Assembly: GCA_964196275.1 (NCBI GenBank)
Contig: CAXMSN010000030.1
Location: 1 to 16,497, forward strand
Direction: 5' to 3'
Source: UBA5794 sp964196275
GTDB lineage: Bacteria; Actinomycetota; Acidimicrobiia; Spongiisociales; UBA5794
Length of the DNA: 16,497 bases
The first letter of the stretch is position 1, and every line of letters starts with the position of its first letter. The notes beneath the pieces are model-generated. The model was given only the letters and a program-made list of their open reading frames with translations. It did no database searches and had not been told where the DNA came from. Below are positions 7,509 to 13,510 of the stretch, piece by piece. Both the position numbers and the translations under genes were made by a program.

Positions 7509-8518
7509 CAGGACCGTTGGTTCTTGGGATCGAGACGAGTTGCGACGAGACCGGCGTCGCTGTGCTGCAGGGGTTCACCGTCCGCAGTTCGGTGATCTCG
7601 AGCCAGGTCGATGACCACGCCCGCTTCGGAGGCGTGGTTCCCGAGGTCGCTGCCCGTGCCCATGTCGAAGCGATCCGTCCGCTTGCCCATCAGGCGATCA
7701 CACGCGCAGGGATCCATCCAAACGACATCGAAGCGGTTGCCGTGACCCAGGGCCCCGGGCTGTCGGGAGCGCTCTCCGTCGGCTACTCGTATGCCAAGTC
7801 GCTTGCATACAGCCTCGGCCGCCCGATGTACGGCGTGGACCACATGGAAGGCCACCTGTTCGCCCCCAGGCTGTCGTTCGATGGCTACCAGCCGCCTGCG
7901 GTGGTCCTGTTGGCAAGCGGTGGCCACAGCCAGATCATCCATGTCAAGCGTTGGGGCGAGTACGAGGTACTTGGGGGAACGATCGATGACGCCGCAGGCG
8001 AAGCGTTCGACAAACTCGCTCGGTTCATGGGGCTCGACTATCCGGGCGGGCCAGCGATCGACAAGGACTCCGACGGTGGAGACCCAGAGGCGGTGCAATT
8101 TCCGCGGGCGCTTCGCGACCGCCCGTTCGACTTCTCGTTCTCAGGTCTCAAGACGTCAGTGATCACATACCTCGAGAAGGCAAGGGATGCCGATGAGCTC
8201 CCAGCGCGGAACGATGTGTCGGCATCCATCCAGGAGGCGATCGTCGATGTGCTTGTCGCCAAGACGTTCAACGCGGTGGAATCCACCGGCGTTGAGATCG
8301 TTGGCGCAGGAGGTGGCGTGCTTGCCAACCGAAGACTGAGAGAGAAATTCGCCGAGGAGGCTGATCGGAGAGGGGTCGGTCTGTTCGTGCCGGAACCTGC
8401 GCTGTGCACAGACAATGGGGCGATGATCGCGAGTGTTGCCGTCGATCGGATTTTGGATGGCGTGCCCGGCGACGATCTCTCTGGCGATGTCGATCCCGGT
8501 CTGGCGCTCGGATCATGA
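7505..8518 (+). CDS. tsaD: tRNA N6-adenosine threonylcarbamoyltransferase TsaD
   Basis: Catalytic subunit that moves the threonylcarbamoyl group from TC-AMP to tRNA A37. It has 337 residues, full length. It shows GIETSCDETGVAV at 8-20, VPEVAARAH at 45-53, the metal-binding HMEGH at 113-117 (H113, H117), SGGHSQ at 138-143, GTIDDAAGEAFDK at 158-170, FSFSGLKT at 210-217, GGGVLANRRLRE at 269-280, and the third metal ligand D303 in TDNGAMIA. ATGA overlaps join it to rimI and to the protease gene. All catalytic residues are present, so the enzyme should be active. Confidence 0.97.
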   Translation: MTGPLVLGIETSCDETGVAVLQGFTVRSSVISSQVDDHARFGGVVPEVAARAHVEAIRPLAHQAITRAGIHPNDIEAVAVTQGPGLSGALSVGYSYAKSLAYSLGRPMYGVDHMEGHLFAPRLSFDGYQPPAVVLLASGGHSQIIHVKRWGEYEVLGGTIDDAAGEAFDKLARFMGLDYPGGPAIDKDSDGGDPEAVQFPRALRDRPFDFSFSGLKTSVITYLEKARDADELPARNDVSASIQEAIVDVLVAKTFNAVESTGVEIVGAGGGVLANRRLREKFAEEADRRGVGLFVPEPALCTDNGAMIASVAVDRILDGVPGDDLSGDVDPGLALGS

Positions 8519-9603
8519 AAGGCGGCATACGACTTGGTGCGATAAACGGTGTTGAGATCGTCGCCGACGTATCGGCCTCCGTGCTCGCATTGCTGTTCGG
8601 CACGGCCGTGTTCGTTGAGCTGACATCACAGAATCTCACATCGTCAACGGAGCGAGCATTGGTGCTCGCAACGATCGCTGGCGTACTTGTCGTCGTCAGT
8701 GTGGTCCTCCACGAGCTTGCTCATGCCGGTGTCGCGAAGTGGAAGGGGTTCCGGGTACTTGGTGTCCGAGTGTTCATGTTCGGTGGCTACTCGGTCATCG
8801 AAGGCGACGATGACCCCATGTCTGAGTTCCAGATAGCCGTGGCAGGACCCGCGGCATCCGTCGGACTCGGGTTCGCCCTGTGGGTCGGGTCTGTGATCGT
8901 CGGAACCGGAGGCGATGTCGGGACGGCGGCGAAGGCACTTGCCGTAGCCAACGTTGCGATCGGCCTGTTCAACCTCTTCCCAGGGTTCCCGCTTGATGGT
9001 GGCAGGGTCGCGAGAGGGCTGATCGCCGCTCGGACCGGTGACCGCATCGCGGCGACTCGGGCCGTCGCGCTCATCGGCCGATACACCGGGTGGGCGGTGA
9101 TGGTCATCGGTGCCGGACTGGTTGTGACACGCGAAGGTGCAGGGTTCTTCTGGCTCGTCGGGGGGTGGTTCCTCGCCACGACAGCGATCCAGGCAGGCAG
9201 GCGAGAGGAACTCGTCCAGAGGTTCAGCGGCCAGACCGCAAGCGACATTATGAGGGGTGTCAGCGAGGCGGTGCCGGGAGCCATGCCCGTCAAGACGATG
9301 GTTGACCTGTACGTTGCCGGACCGGATCTCAGAACGTATCCCGTCGACGTGGGTGGCCGGATCGTCGGTGTGATAGGCCAGGCCGAACTCGATGCAGTCG
9401 CTCCGTCACGCTGGCATTCGCTCAGCGTCAAACGGATCATGACGCCGATCGGGCCCGATGACATCGTTGGTATGGACGAGCCGCTCGAGAATCTCCTCCT
9501 TCGCCCTGCGGGACGTGCCGGCCGGGTTGTCGTCGTGGACGACGGCAGGGTCGTTGGTGTCATAGACGCACTCGACCTTGGCCAAGCAATCGCTGGTCCC
9601 TGA
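8515..9603 (+). CDS. M50 family site-2 zinc metalloprotease with two C-terminal CBS domains
   Basis: An integral-membrane protease of 362 residues. The zinc motif HELAH is at 66-70 inside a membrane helix, and the second metal motif is NLFPGFPLDGG at 153-163. Hydrophobic segments lie near 20-36, 49-66, 105-130, 138-157, 185-204 and 209-225. Two CBS-like halves follow at about 242-300 and 306-360 (SDIMRG and VKRIMTP starts); such pairs usually bind adenine nucleotides and gate activity. This layout matches the CBS-containing S2P subgroup (Rip3-like in mycobacteria). Substrates are unknown; S2Ps typically cut membrane-bound regulators. The ATG at 8515 overlaps the tsaD stop (ATGA). The frame is open back to 8404 inside tsaD, but that part has no family similarity. 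Confidence 0.9.
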   Translation: MKGGIRLGAINGVEIVADVSASVLALLFGTAVFVELTSQNLTSSTERALVLATIAGVLVVVSVVLHELAHAGVAKWKGFRVLGVRVFMFGGYSVIEGDDDPMSEFQIAVAGPAASVGLGFALWVGSVIVGTGGDVGTAAKALAVANVAIGLFNLFPGFPLDGGRVARGLIAARTGDRIAATRAVALIGRYTGWAVMVIGAGLVVTREGAGFFWLVGGWFLATTAIQAGRREELVQRFSGQTASDIMRGVSEAVPGAMPVKTMVDLYVAGPDLRTYPVDVGGRIVGVIGQAELDAVAPSRWHSLSVKRIMTPIGPDDIVGMDEPLENLLLRPAGRAGRVVVVDDGRVVGVIDALDLGQAIAGP

Positions 9604-9642
9604 ACTCCGCGTTTTGACCGCGAAACACGGAATAACTACCGG

Positions 9643-9669
9643 TTAGCAGTCGTTTCCTATGATTGCTAG
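9643..9669 (+). promoter_or_regulatory. CIRCE operator, upstream copy (HrcA site)
   Basis: TTAGCAGTC, 9 bp, then GATTGCTAG. Compared with the CIRCE consensus TTAGCACTC-N9-GAGTGCTAA there is one mismatch in the left arm and two in the right. It ends 2 bp before the second copy. HrcA is expected to bind here and repress groESL until heat or misfolding titrates it; hrcA itself is not in the window. Confidence 0.75.
9658..9663 (+). promoter_or_regulatory. Possible -10 element of the groESL promoter
   Basis: TATGAT (five of six to TATAAT) lies inside the spacer and right arm of the upstream CIRCE copy, 59 bp before the groES start. HrcA binding here would directly block the polymerase. No good -35 is seen at the standard distance, so this is tentative. 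Confidence 0.35.
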
Positions 9670-9671
9670 TA

Positions 9672-9698
9672 TTGGCACTCGTAAGCACCGACTGCTAA
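9672..9698 (+). promoter_or_regulatory. CIRCE operator, downstream copy (HrcA site)
   Basis: TTGGCACTC, 9 bp, then GACTGCTAA: one mismatch per arm to the CIRCE consensus. It ends 23 bp before the groES ATG. If the start site lies upstream of it, the element is also in the leader RNA, where it can form a hairpin close to the ribosome site. Confidence 0.88.
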
Positions 9699-9707
9699 CT
9701 CAACGCG

Positions 9708-9713
9708 AAGGAG
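9708..9713 (+). promoter_or_regulatory. groES ribosome binding site
   Basis: AAGGAG placed 8 nt before the ATG at 9722. It fixes the start there; an in-frame ATG at 9659 would add 21 residues translated from the CIRCE DNA itself and can be discarded. Confidence 0.8.
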
Positions 9714-9721
9714 AATGTCGG

Positions 9722-10009
9722 ATGAAACTCGCACCTTTGGGCGACCGCATAGTCGTGAAGCCCCAAGACGAAGAAGAGGTACGCACAACCAGCGGCCTCG
9801 TGATCCCTGACACTGCGAAGGAGAAGCCCCAATTGGGTGAAGTCCTCGCTGTTGGACCGGGTGAATTTAAGGACGGGGAACGGATCCCTGTCGACGTCAA
9901 TGTCGGCGATACCGTCTTCTACTCGAAGTACGGCGGCACCGAGGTGAAGCACGATGGCGATGATCTCTTGATCCTCTCAAGCCGCGACGTGCTCGCCATT
10001 CTGGGCTAG
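9722..10009 (+). CDS. groES: Co-chaperonin GroES (10 kDa chaperonin)
   Basis: Heptameric lid of the GroEL folding chamber. The 95 residues match the family length. It opens MKLAPLGDRIVVKP. The mobile loop that contacts GroEL is at about 17-34 (EEEVRTTSGLVIPDTAKEK). AVGPG at 43-47 and YSKYGGTEVK at 67-76 are further signatures. groEL follows after 10 nt, and its ribosome site overlaps the groES stop codon. Control by HrcA is predicted from the two CIRCE sites just upstream. Confidence 0.97.
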   Translation: MKLAPLGDRIVVKPQDEEEVRTTSGLVIPDTAKEKPQLGEVLAVGPGEFKDGERIPVDVNVGDTVFYSKYGGTEVKHDGDDLLILSSRDVLAILG

Positions 10010-10019
10010 GAGAACACAT

Positions 10020-11654
10020 ATGGCAGCAAAAGAAATTCGATTCGGTGATGAGTCACGCAGAAGCCTTCAGGCTGGCGTCGACAAACTCGCTGACACCGTC
10101 AAGGTGACACTTGGGCCCAAGGGTCGCAACGTTGTCCTTGAAAAGAAGTGGGGCGCCCCGACGATTACCAACGATGGTGTAACCATCGCGAAGGAGATCG
10201 AACTCGAGGATCCCTACGAGAACATGGGCGCACAGCTCGCCAAGGAAGTCGCAAACAAGACCAACGACGTCGCCGGTGACGGCACCACGACGGCGACGGT
10301 TCTTGCGCAAGCCATGGTGACTGACGGACTCCGTCTCGTCGCCGCAGGCGCGAACCCAATGGAGATGCGCCGCGGCATCGAAGAGGCAGTCTCCGCAGTG
10401 GTCGAGTCCATTGCAGAAGTCTCTACGGAGGTCAGCTCTGAGGACCGTGATGCCATCGCCTACGTTGCAGCCAACTCGGCCGCAGATTCCGATATCGGCG
10501 GTCACATCGCGGACGCGATGCGCAAGGTCGGCAATGAGGGCGTCATCACCGTTGAGGACAGCCAGACGTTCGGAGTGGACCTTGAGTTCACTGAGGGTAT
10601 GCAGTTCGACAAGGGCTTCATCTCCCCGTACTTCATCAGCGATGCTGATCGTCAAGAAGCGGTTCTTGATGACCCGTACATCCTGATCGCTAACTCGAAA
10701 GTCGGCTCAGTCCAGGATCTCGTTCCTGTTCTTGAGAAGGTCATGCAGACGTCGAAGCCAATCCTTGTGATCAGCGAAGATGTCGAGGGCGAGGCGCTCG
10801 CCACGCTCGTGGTCAACAAGATCCGTGGCACATTCAACTCTGTCGCCGTCAAGGCACCAGGGTTCGGAGAGCGCCGTAAGGCTCAGCTCCAGGACATCGC
10901 GATCCTGACAGGCGCAACGGTCATCTCGGAAGAGGTCGGCTTGAAGCTCGAAGGGGCCACTGTCGACATGCTCGGCACAGCCCGCAAGGTCGTTGTCACG
11001 AAGGACGACACAACGATCATCGAGGGCGCAGGTACCCCTGCTGACGTCGATGCTCGCGTGAAGCAGATCCGCCAGGAGATCGAGAACTCGGACTCCGATT
11101 GGGACAAGGAGAAGCTCTCTGAGCGTCTCGCGAAGCTCTCAGGCGGCGTTGCGGTCATCAAAGTCGGCGCTGCCACCGAGGTGGAGCTCAAAGAGAAGAA
11201 GCACCGCATCGAGGATGCGATCCAGGCAACACGTGCAGCCGTTGAAGAGGGCATCGTTCCCGGCGGTGGTGTTGCGTTGCTTCGCAGCCAAGCTGCTGTC
11301 GACAAGCTCCGTGGCAAGTCAGACGACTGGAAGGCTGGACGTCAGATCGTGCGCAGGGCTCTTGATGCTCCGATCCGTCAGATCGCTCTCAACGCGGGCT
11401 ACGAAGGTGGCGTTGTCGTTGACAAGGTCGCAAACGATGAGAACATCGGCTTCAACGCTGCAACGGGCGAGTACGAGAACCTGATGGAGGCTGGGATCAT
11501 CGATCCTGCCAAGGTGACCCGTTCGACGCTGCAGAACGCTGCATCGATCGCTGCCCTGGTGATTACCACCGAGGCGCTCGTCGCAGAGAAGGCGGAAGAA
11601 GCACCTGCAATGCCAGGTGGAGGACACGAGCACGGCGGAGGCATGGACTTCTAG
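10020..11654 (+). CDS. groEL: Chaperonin GroEL (60 kDa)
   Basis: ATP-driven double-ring chaperonin subunit, 544 residues. It shows LGPKGRNVVLEKKWGAPTIT at 31-50, NDGVTIAKEIELEDP from 51, and the nucleotide-binding GDGTTT at 86-91. EEGIVPGGGVALLR lies in the C-terminal part. The tail is GGGHEHGGGMDF: it ends in the GGMDF-like sequence of actinobacterial GroEL2 but includes two histidines, a feature more reminiscent of the His-rich GroEL1 tails. AGGAGA at 10008-10013 is the ribosome site. groES is directly upstream, which makes this the likely main, HrcA-controlled chaperonin. Confidence 0.98.
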   Translation: MAAKEIRFGDESRRSLQAGVDKLADTVKVTLGPKGRNVVLEKKWGAPTITNDGVTIAKEIELEDPYENMGAQLAKEVANKTNDVAGDGTTTATVLAQAMVTDGLRLVAAGANPMEMRRGIEEAVSAVVESIAEVSTEVSSEDRDAIAYVAANSAADSDIGGHIADAMRKVGNEGVITVEDSQTFGVDLEFTEGMQFDKGFISPYFISDADRQEAVLDDPYILIANSKVGSVQDLVPVLEKVMQTSKPILVISEDVEGEALATLVVNKIRGTFNSVAVKAPGFGERRKAQLQDIAILTGATVISEEVGLKLEGATVDMLGTARKVVVTKDDTTIIEGAGTPADVDARVKQIRQEIENSDSDWDKEKLSERLAKLSGGVAVIKVGAATEVELKEKKHRIEDAIQATRAAVEEGIVPGGGVALLRSQAAVDKLRGKSDDWKAGRQIVRRALDAPIRQIALNAGYEGGVVVDKVANDENIGFNAATGEYENLMEAGIIDPAKVTRSTLQNAASIAALVITTEALVAEKAEEAPAMPGGGHEHGGGMDF

Positions 11655-11673
11655 TCCAGCACAGTCGATTCGA

Positions 11674-11705
11674 AAGAAGGGGCGCCCGGCTGGGCGCCCC
11701 TTCTT
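11674..11705 (+). terminator. Strong intrinsic terminator hairpin after groEL
   Basis: A perfect 14-bp stem, AAGAAGGGGCGCCC (11674-11687) with GGGCGCCCCTTCTT (11692-11705), closed by the loop GGCT. It starts 19 bp after the groEL stop, and the descending arm is followed by CTTTC. The A-rich and T-rich stem ends make it usable from both sides, which suits the convergent DUF1876 gene. Confidence 0.88.
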
Positions 11706-11709
11706 CTTT

Positions 11710-11730
11710 CAGATGACAGACAGCAGATAG
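11710..11730 (+). repeat. Intergenic heptad array, CAGA class
   Basis: Three contiguous 7-bp units CAGATGA, CAGACAG and CAGATAG, starting 4 bp after the groEL terminator and sitting between convergent genes. Read on the minus strand the units carry TCTG, like the array at 12159-12179. Confidence 0.55.
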
Positions 11731-11783
11731 ACCCCGTTTCCCACTGCGATGCAGTCCGGTCTGTGGCCCGTTGTCTTCCGAAG

Positions 11784-12032
11784 CTATTCAGCGAGGATCA
11801 GTGCCCCGTCGATTCGGGCATAGGCCCTGTCTGCAACGAGTTCTTCAAGGCTCCCGAGCGCCCGTGCGAGAGCGAGCTCTTCGCCGATCACGGGAACGTT
11901 CGGATCGGTCGGATTCCGTTTCGACTTGCCTGTCGCGATGAAGTGATCTCCTCTGAAATCCAGCGTCGCATGGACAAGCGTCATCGTTTCGTCCTCGTCG
12001 ATTCCGATTTCGATGGTGATGTCCTGATGCAT
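11784..12032 (-). CDS. DUF1876 domain protein
   Basis: A small acidic 82-residue protein. It opens MHQDITIEIGIDEDETMT, then has an ATLDFRGDHFIATGKSKRNP segment at 22-41, DPNVPVIGEELALARAL at 43-59, and a helical end. The G-x-G-x-(A/S)-(R/K)-R/N-P followed by VP-x-IG-x-ELA-x-ARAL matches DUF1876, a family found mainly in Actinomycetota with a dsRBD-like fold and no firmly known role. The ATG at 12032 has GGAGG 4 nt upstream, which is close. A longer frame starts at 12119 but runs through repeat DNA. The gene converges on groEL. Confidence 0.82.
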   Translation of the reverse strand: MHQDITIEIGIDEDETMTLVHATLDFRGDHFIATGKSKRNPTDPNVPVIGEELALARALGSLEELVADRAYARIDGALILAE

Positions 12033-12061
12033 GCATCCTCCGATACTCGACTGCCCCCATT

Positions 12062-12076
12062 GTCTGCCCAGCAGAC
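12062..12076 (-). promoter_or_regulatory. Short hairpin in the leader of the DUF1876 gene
   Basis: GTCTGC, loop CCA, GCAGAC: a perfect 6-bp stem 30 bp before the start codon. It could be a leader hairpin or an operator. Function is not known, and a stem this short may be chance. Confidence 0.35.
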
Positions 12077-12105
12077 GCAATTGCCTAGCGATTTCGGTCC
12101 ATCTT

Positions 12106-12128
12106 CGTCCCCCTTTCAAGGGGGGACG
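12106..12128. repeat. Inverted repeat downstream of pfkA
   Basis: CGTCCCCC (12106-12113) and GGGGGACG (12121-12128) form a perfect 8-bp stem with loop TTTCAAG. It lies about 100 bp past the pfkA stop (minus strand) and could end its transcript, but no T-run follows on that strand. Confidence 0.6.
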
Positions 12129-12226
12129 GGCGAGCGAAGCGAGCCGGGGGGATTTCTGACGTCTGAGGTCTGTCGTCTGTGAGCGACCGCGCAGCCGAGC
12201 GGGTCTGGAGGGAGCGCAGCGACCGA
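12129..12226. repeat. Composite intergenic repeat: GAGCGAAGCG module plus heptad array
   Basis: From 12130 to 12144 the motif GCGAGC-GAA-GCGAGC is a pair of direct repeats. At 12159-12179 three contiguous heptads ACGTCTG, AGGTCTG and TCGTCTG occur. From 12181 a second GC-rich segment carries GAGCGACC, CCGAGCGG and GAGCGCAGCGACC. The block fills most of the gap between pfkA and the DUF1876 gene. It codes for nothing recognisable and resembles dispersed intergenic repeats. Confidence 0.6.
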
Positions 12227-13375
12227 CTAGTACAGGAACATGGGCTTGCCCATGACGTGGCGCACCTTTGGCCGGTACTCGTGTGCGTCGTACAGCTCGT
12301 CTATGTCGACTCTCTTGACGCCCTCGCCTGTCACCGTGATCGGCACGTTCGTGTACGTGCCTCCACGGAGGGCGACCATTCTGCCGGACGATCCATCCAG
12401 AGCAAGGTCGGCCGCCATGTTGGCGTAGTTGGTTGCGACCATCAGGTCGAGAGAGTCAGGACGCCCTGATCGCATCAGGTACGCCACCTGTTGATAGATG
12501 ATCTTCTCGCCGGTCAGGTCAGTGAGGAGCTGACCCGTCGTGGCCCCGATGCCGCCAAGCTTCCGGTGTCCGAACGCATCGGCCTCACCGCTGAGGATCA
12601 TCTCACCCTCCTCGAGTTGGGCGCCTTCCGAGATCGTCATCATGGCGTAATGAGAGGAGTTCTTCTTCTTGTCAGAAAGGAGCATCTCGGCCAACCGCTC
12701 TGCGTCGAACGGGACCTCGGAGATGATTGCTCGGTCGACGCCGGCCAGGTAGGCAGTGATCAGACTCGTCTCACCTGAATAGCGGCCGAACAGCTCGATG
12801 ACAGCGATGCGCTCGTGGCTTCCTGTGCTGGTTCTGAGATTGTGGATGAACTCGACACCGCGTGTGACCGCTGTCGAGAAGCCGATGCAGTAGTCAGTGC
12901 CGTGAACGTCGTTGTCCATGGTCTTGGGGATGGCGATGACCCTCTTGCCCTCTTCGTGCATTCTGAGCCCATACGACAGCGTGTCGTCGCCGCCGATCGG
13001 GATGAGGACATCGACCTCAAGCGCATCGAGCACGCTGAGAGCATGATCGGTGAAGTCGAACGGGCCGTCGGTATCGTCTGGCGCCGTAAGGAATTCAGGG
13101 ATGTCGGCCTTCGCCACGCGTCCCGGGTTCGTTCGACTGGTGTGAAGGAAGGTGCCTCCAGATCGGTCGATGGTCCGTACGGTCGACGGGTCGAGCATGA
13201 TCGTGTTCGCGGAAACGGACTCTGGGTTGGAGGGGTCCGTGTTCAGGAGCCCGCCCCATCCTCGTTTGAACCCGATCACGTCGTGCCCTTCGTGGGCCAC
13301 TCGGTTGACAACAGCCTTGATGCAAGGGTTGAGCCCTGGGACATCCCCTCCACCCGTCAGAATCCCGATTCGCAC
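12227..13375 (-). CDS. pfkA: 6-phosphofructokinase, probably pyrophosphate-dependent
   Basis: Phosphorylates fructose 6-phosphate to fructose 1,6-bisphosphate in glycolysis. The 382-residue length fits the PfkA superfamily. GGGDVPGLN is at 8-16. The phosphoryl-donor motif is GGDDT at 128-132, and the catalytic motif is PKTMDND at 150-156, with D154 the expected base. Relative to E. coli PfkA, D131 replaces Gly104 and K151 replaces Gly124; this pair is the classic sign of PPi-dependent enzymes, which work reversibly. Some ATP enzymes also carry the lysine, so donor choice is an inference. The start is GTG, with GAGGTGG 3 nt upstream. It lies 125 bp downstream of the phosphotransferase gene, and GAGCGAAGCG repeats flank it on both sides. 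Confidence 0.93.
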   Translation of the reverse strand: MRIGILTGGGDVPGLNPCIKAVVNRVAHEGHDVIGFKRGWGGLLNTDPSNPESVSANTIMLDPSTVRTIDRSGGTFLHTSRTNPGRVAKADIPEFLTAPDDTDGPFDFTDHALSVLDALEVDVLIPIGGDDTLSYGLRMHEEGKRVIAIPKTMDNDVHGTDYCIGFSTAVTRGVEFIHNLRTSTGSHERIAVIELFGRYSGETSLITAYLAGVDRAIISEVPFDAERLAEMLLSDKKKNSSHYAMMTISEGAQLEEGEMILSGEADAFGHRKLGGIGATTGQLLTDLTGEKIIYQQVAYLMRSGRPDSLDLMVATNYANMAADLALDGSSGRMVALRGGTYTNVPITVTGEGVKRVDIDELYDAHEYRPKVRHVMGKPMFLY

Positions 13376-13419
13376 AATCCACCTCTTTGAGAAATATCGT
13401 TGCCCTGAAAGATATCCGC

Positions 13420-13448
13420 GCTCGCCCGCTTCGCTCCCTCGGACTCGC
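13420..13448 (-). repeat. GC-rich intergenic repeat upstream of pfkA
   Basis: On the minus strand this reads GAGTCCGAGGGAGCG followed by AAGCGGGCGAGC. It shares GAGCGAAGCG and GGGCGAGC with the block at 12127-12144 on the other side of pfkA. It lies between the pfkA start and the phosphotransferase stop. Confidence 0.55.
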
Positions 13449-13495
13449 TAGCCGGAGAGAACATCGAGCTGCATAGTCCGATGTCCTGCCGACGG

Positions 13496-13510
13496 GCCGG
13501 TTATGCGTGG
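13496..13510 (+). repeat. 15-bp direct repeat, left copy
   Basis: GCCGGTTATGCGTGG, identical to 14500-14514 and exactly 1004 bp away. This copy covers the last three codons and stop of the phosphotransferase gene. The pair brackets that gene. Confidence 0.6.

Noticed and set aside
8404..8514. A 37-residue N-terminal extension of the M50 protease
   Set aside because: Arg-rich reading of the tsaD 3' end; the ATGA overlap at 8515 matches neighbouring junctions.
8787..9563. A 258-codon open frame on the minus strand
   Set aside because: Antisense to the M50 protease gene; low-complexity Pro/Thr/Ser composition and no ribosome site or motif.
9607..9630. Imperfect hairpin after the protease gene as a terminator
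   Set aside because: The 8-bp stem has one mismatch and no T-run follows; the -35-like TTGACC inside it has no -10 at the right distance.
12033..12119. A longer N-terminus for the DUF1876 protein
   Set aside because: It would be translated from the hairpin and repeat DNA; the family similarity begins after the methionine at 12032, which has GGAGG upstream.
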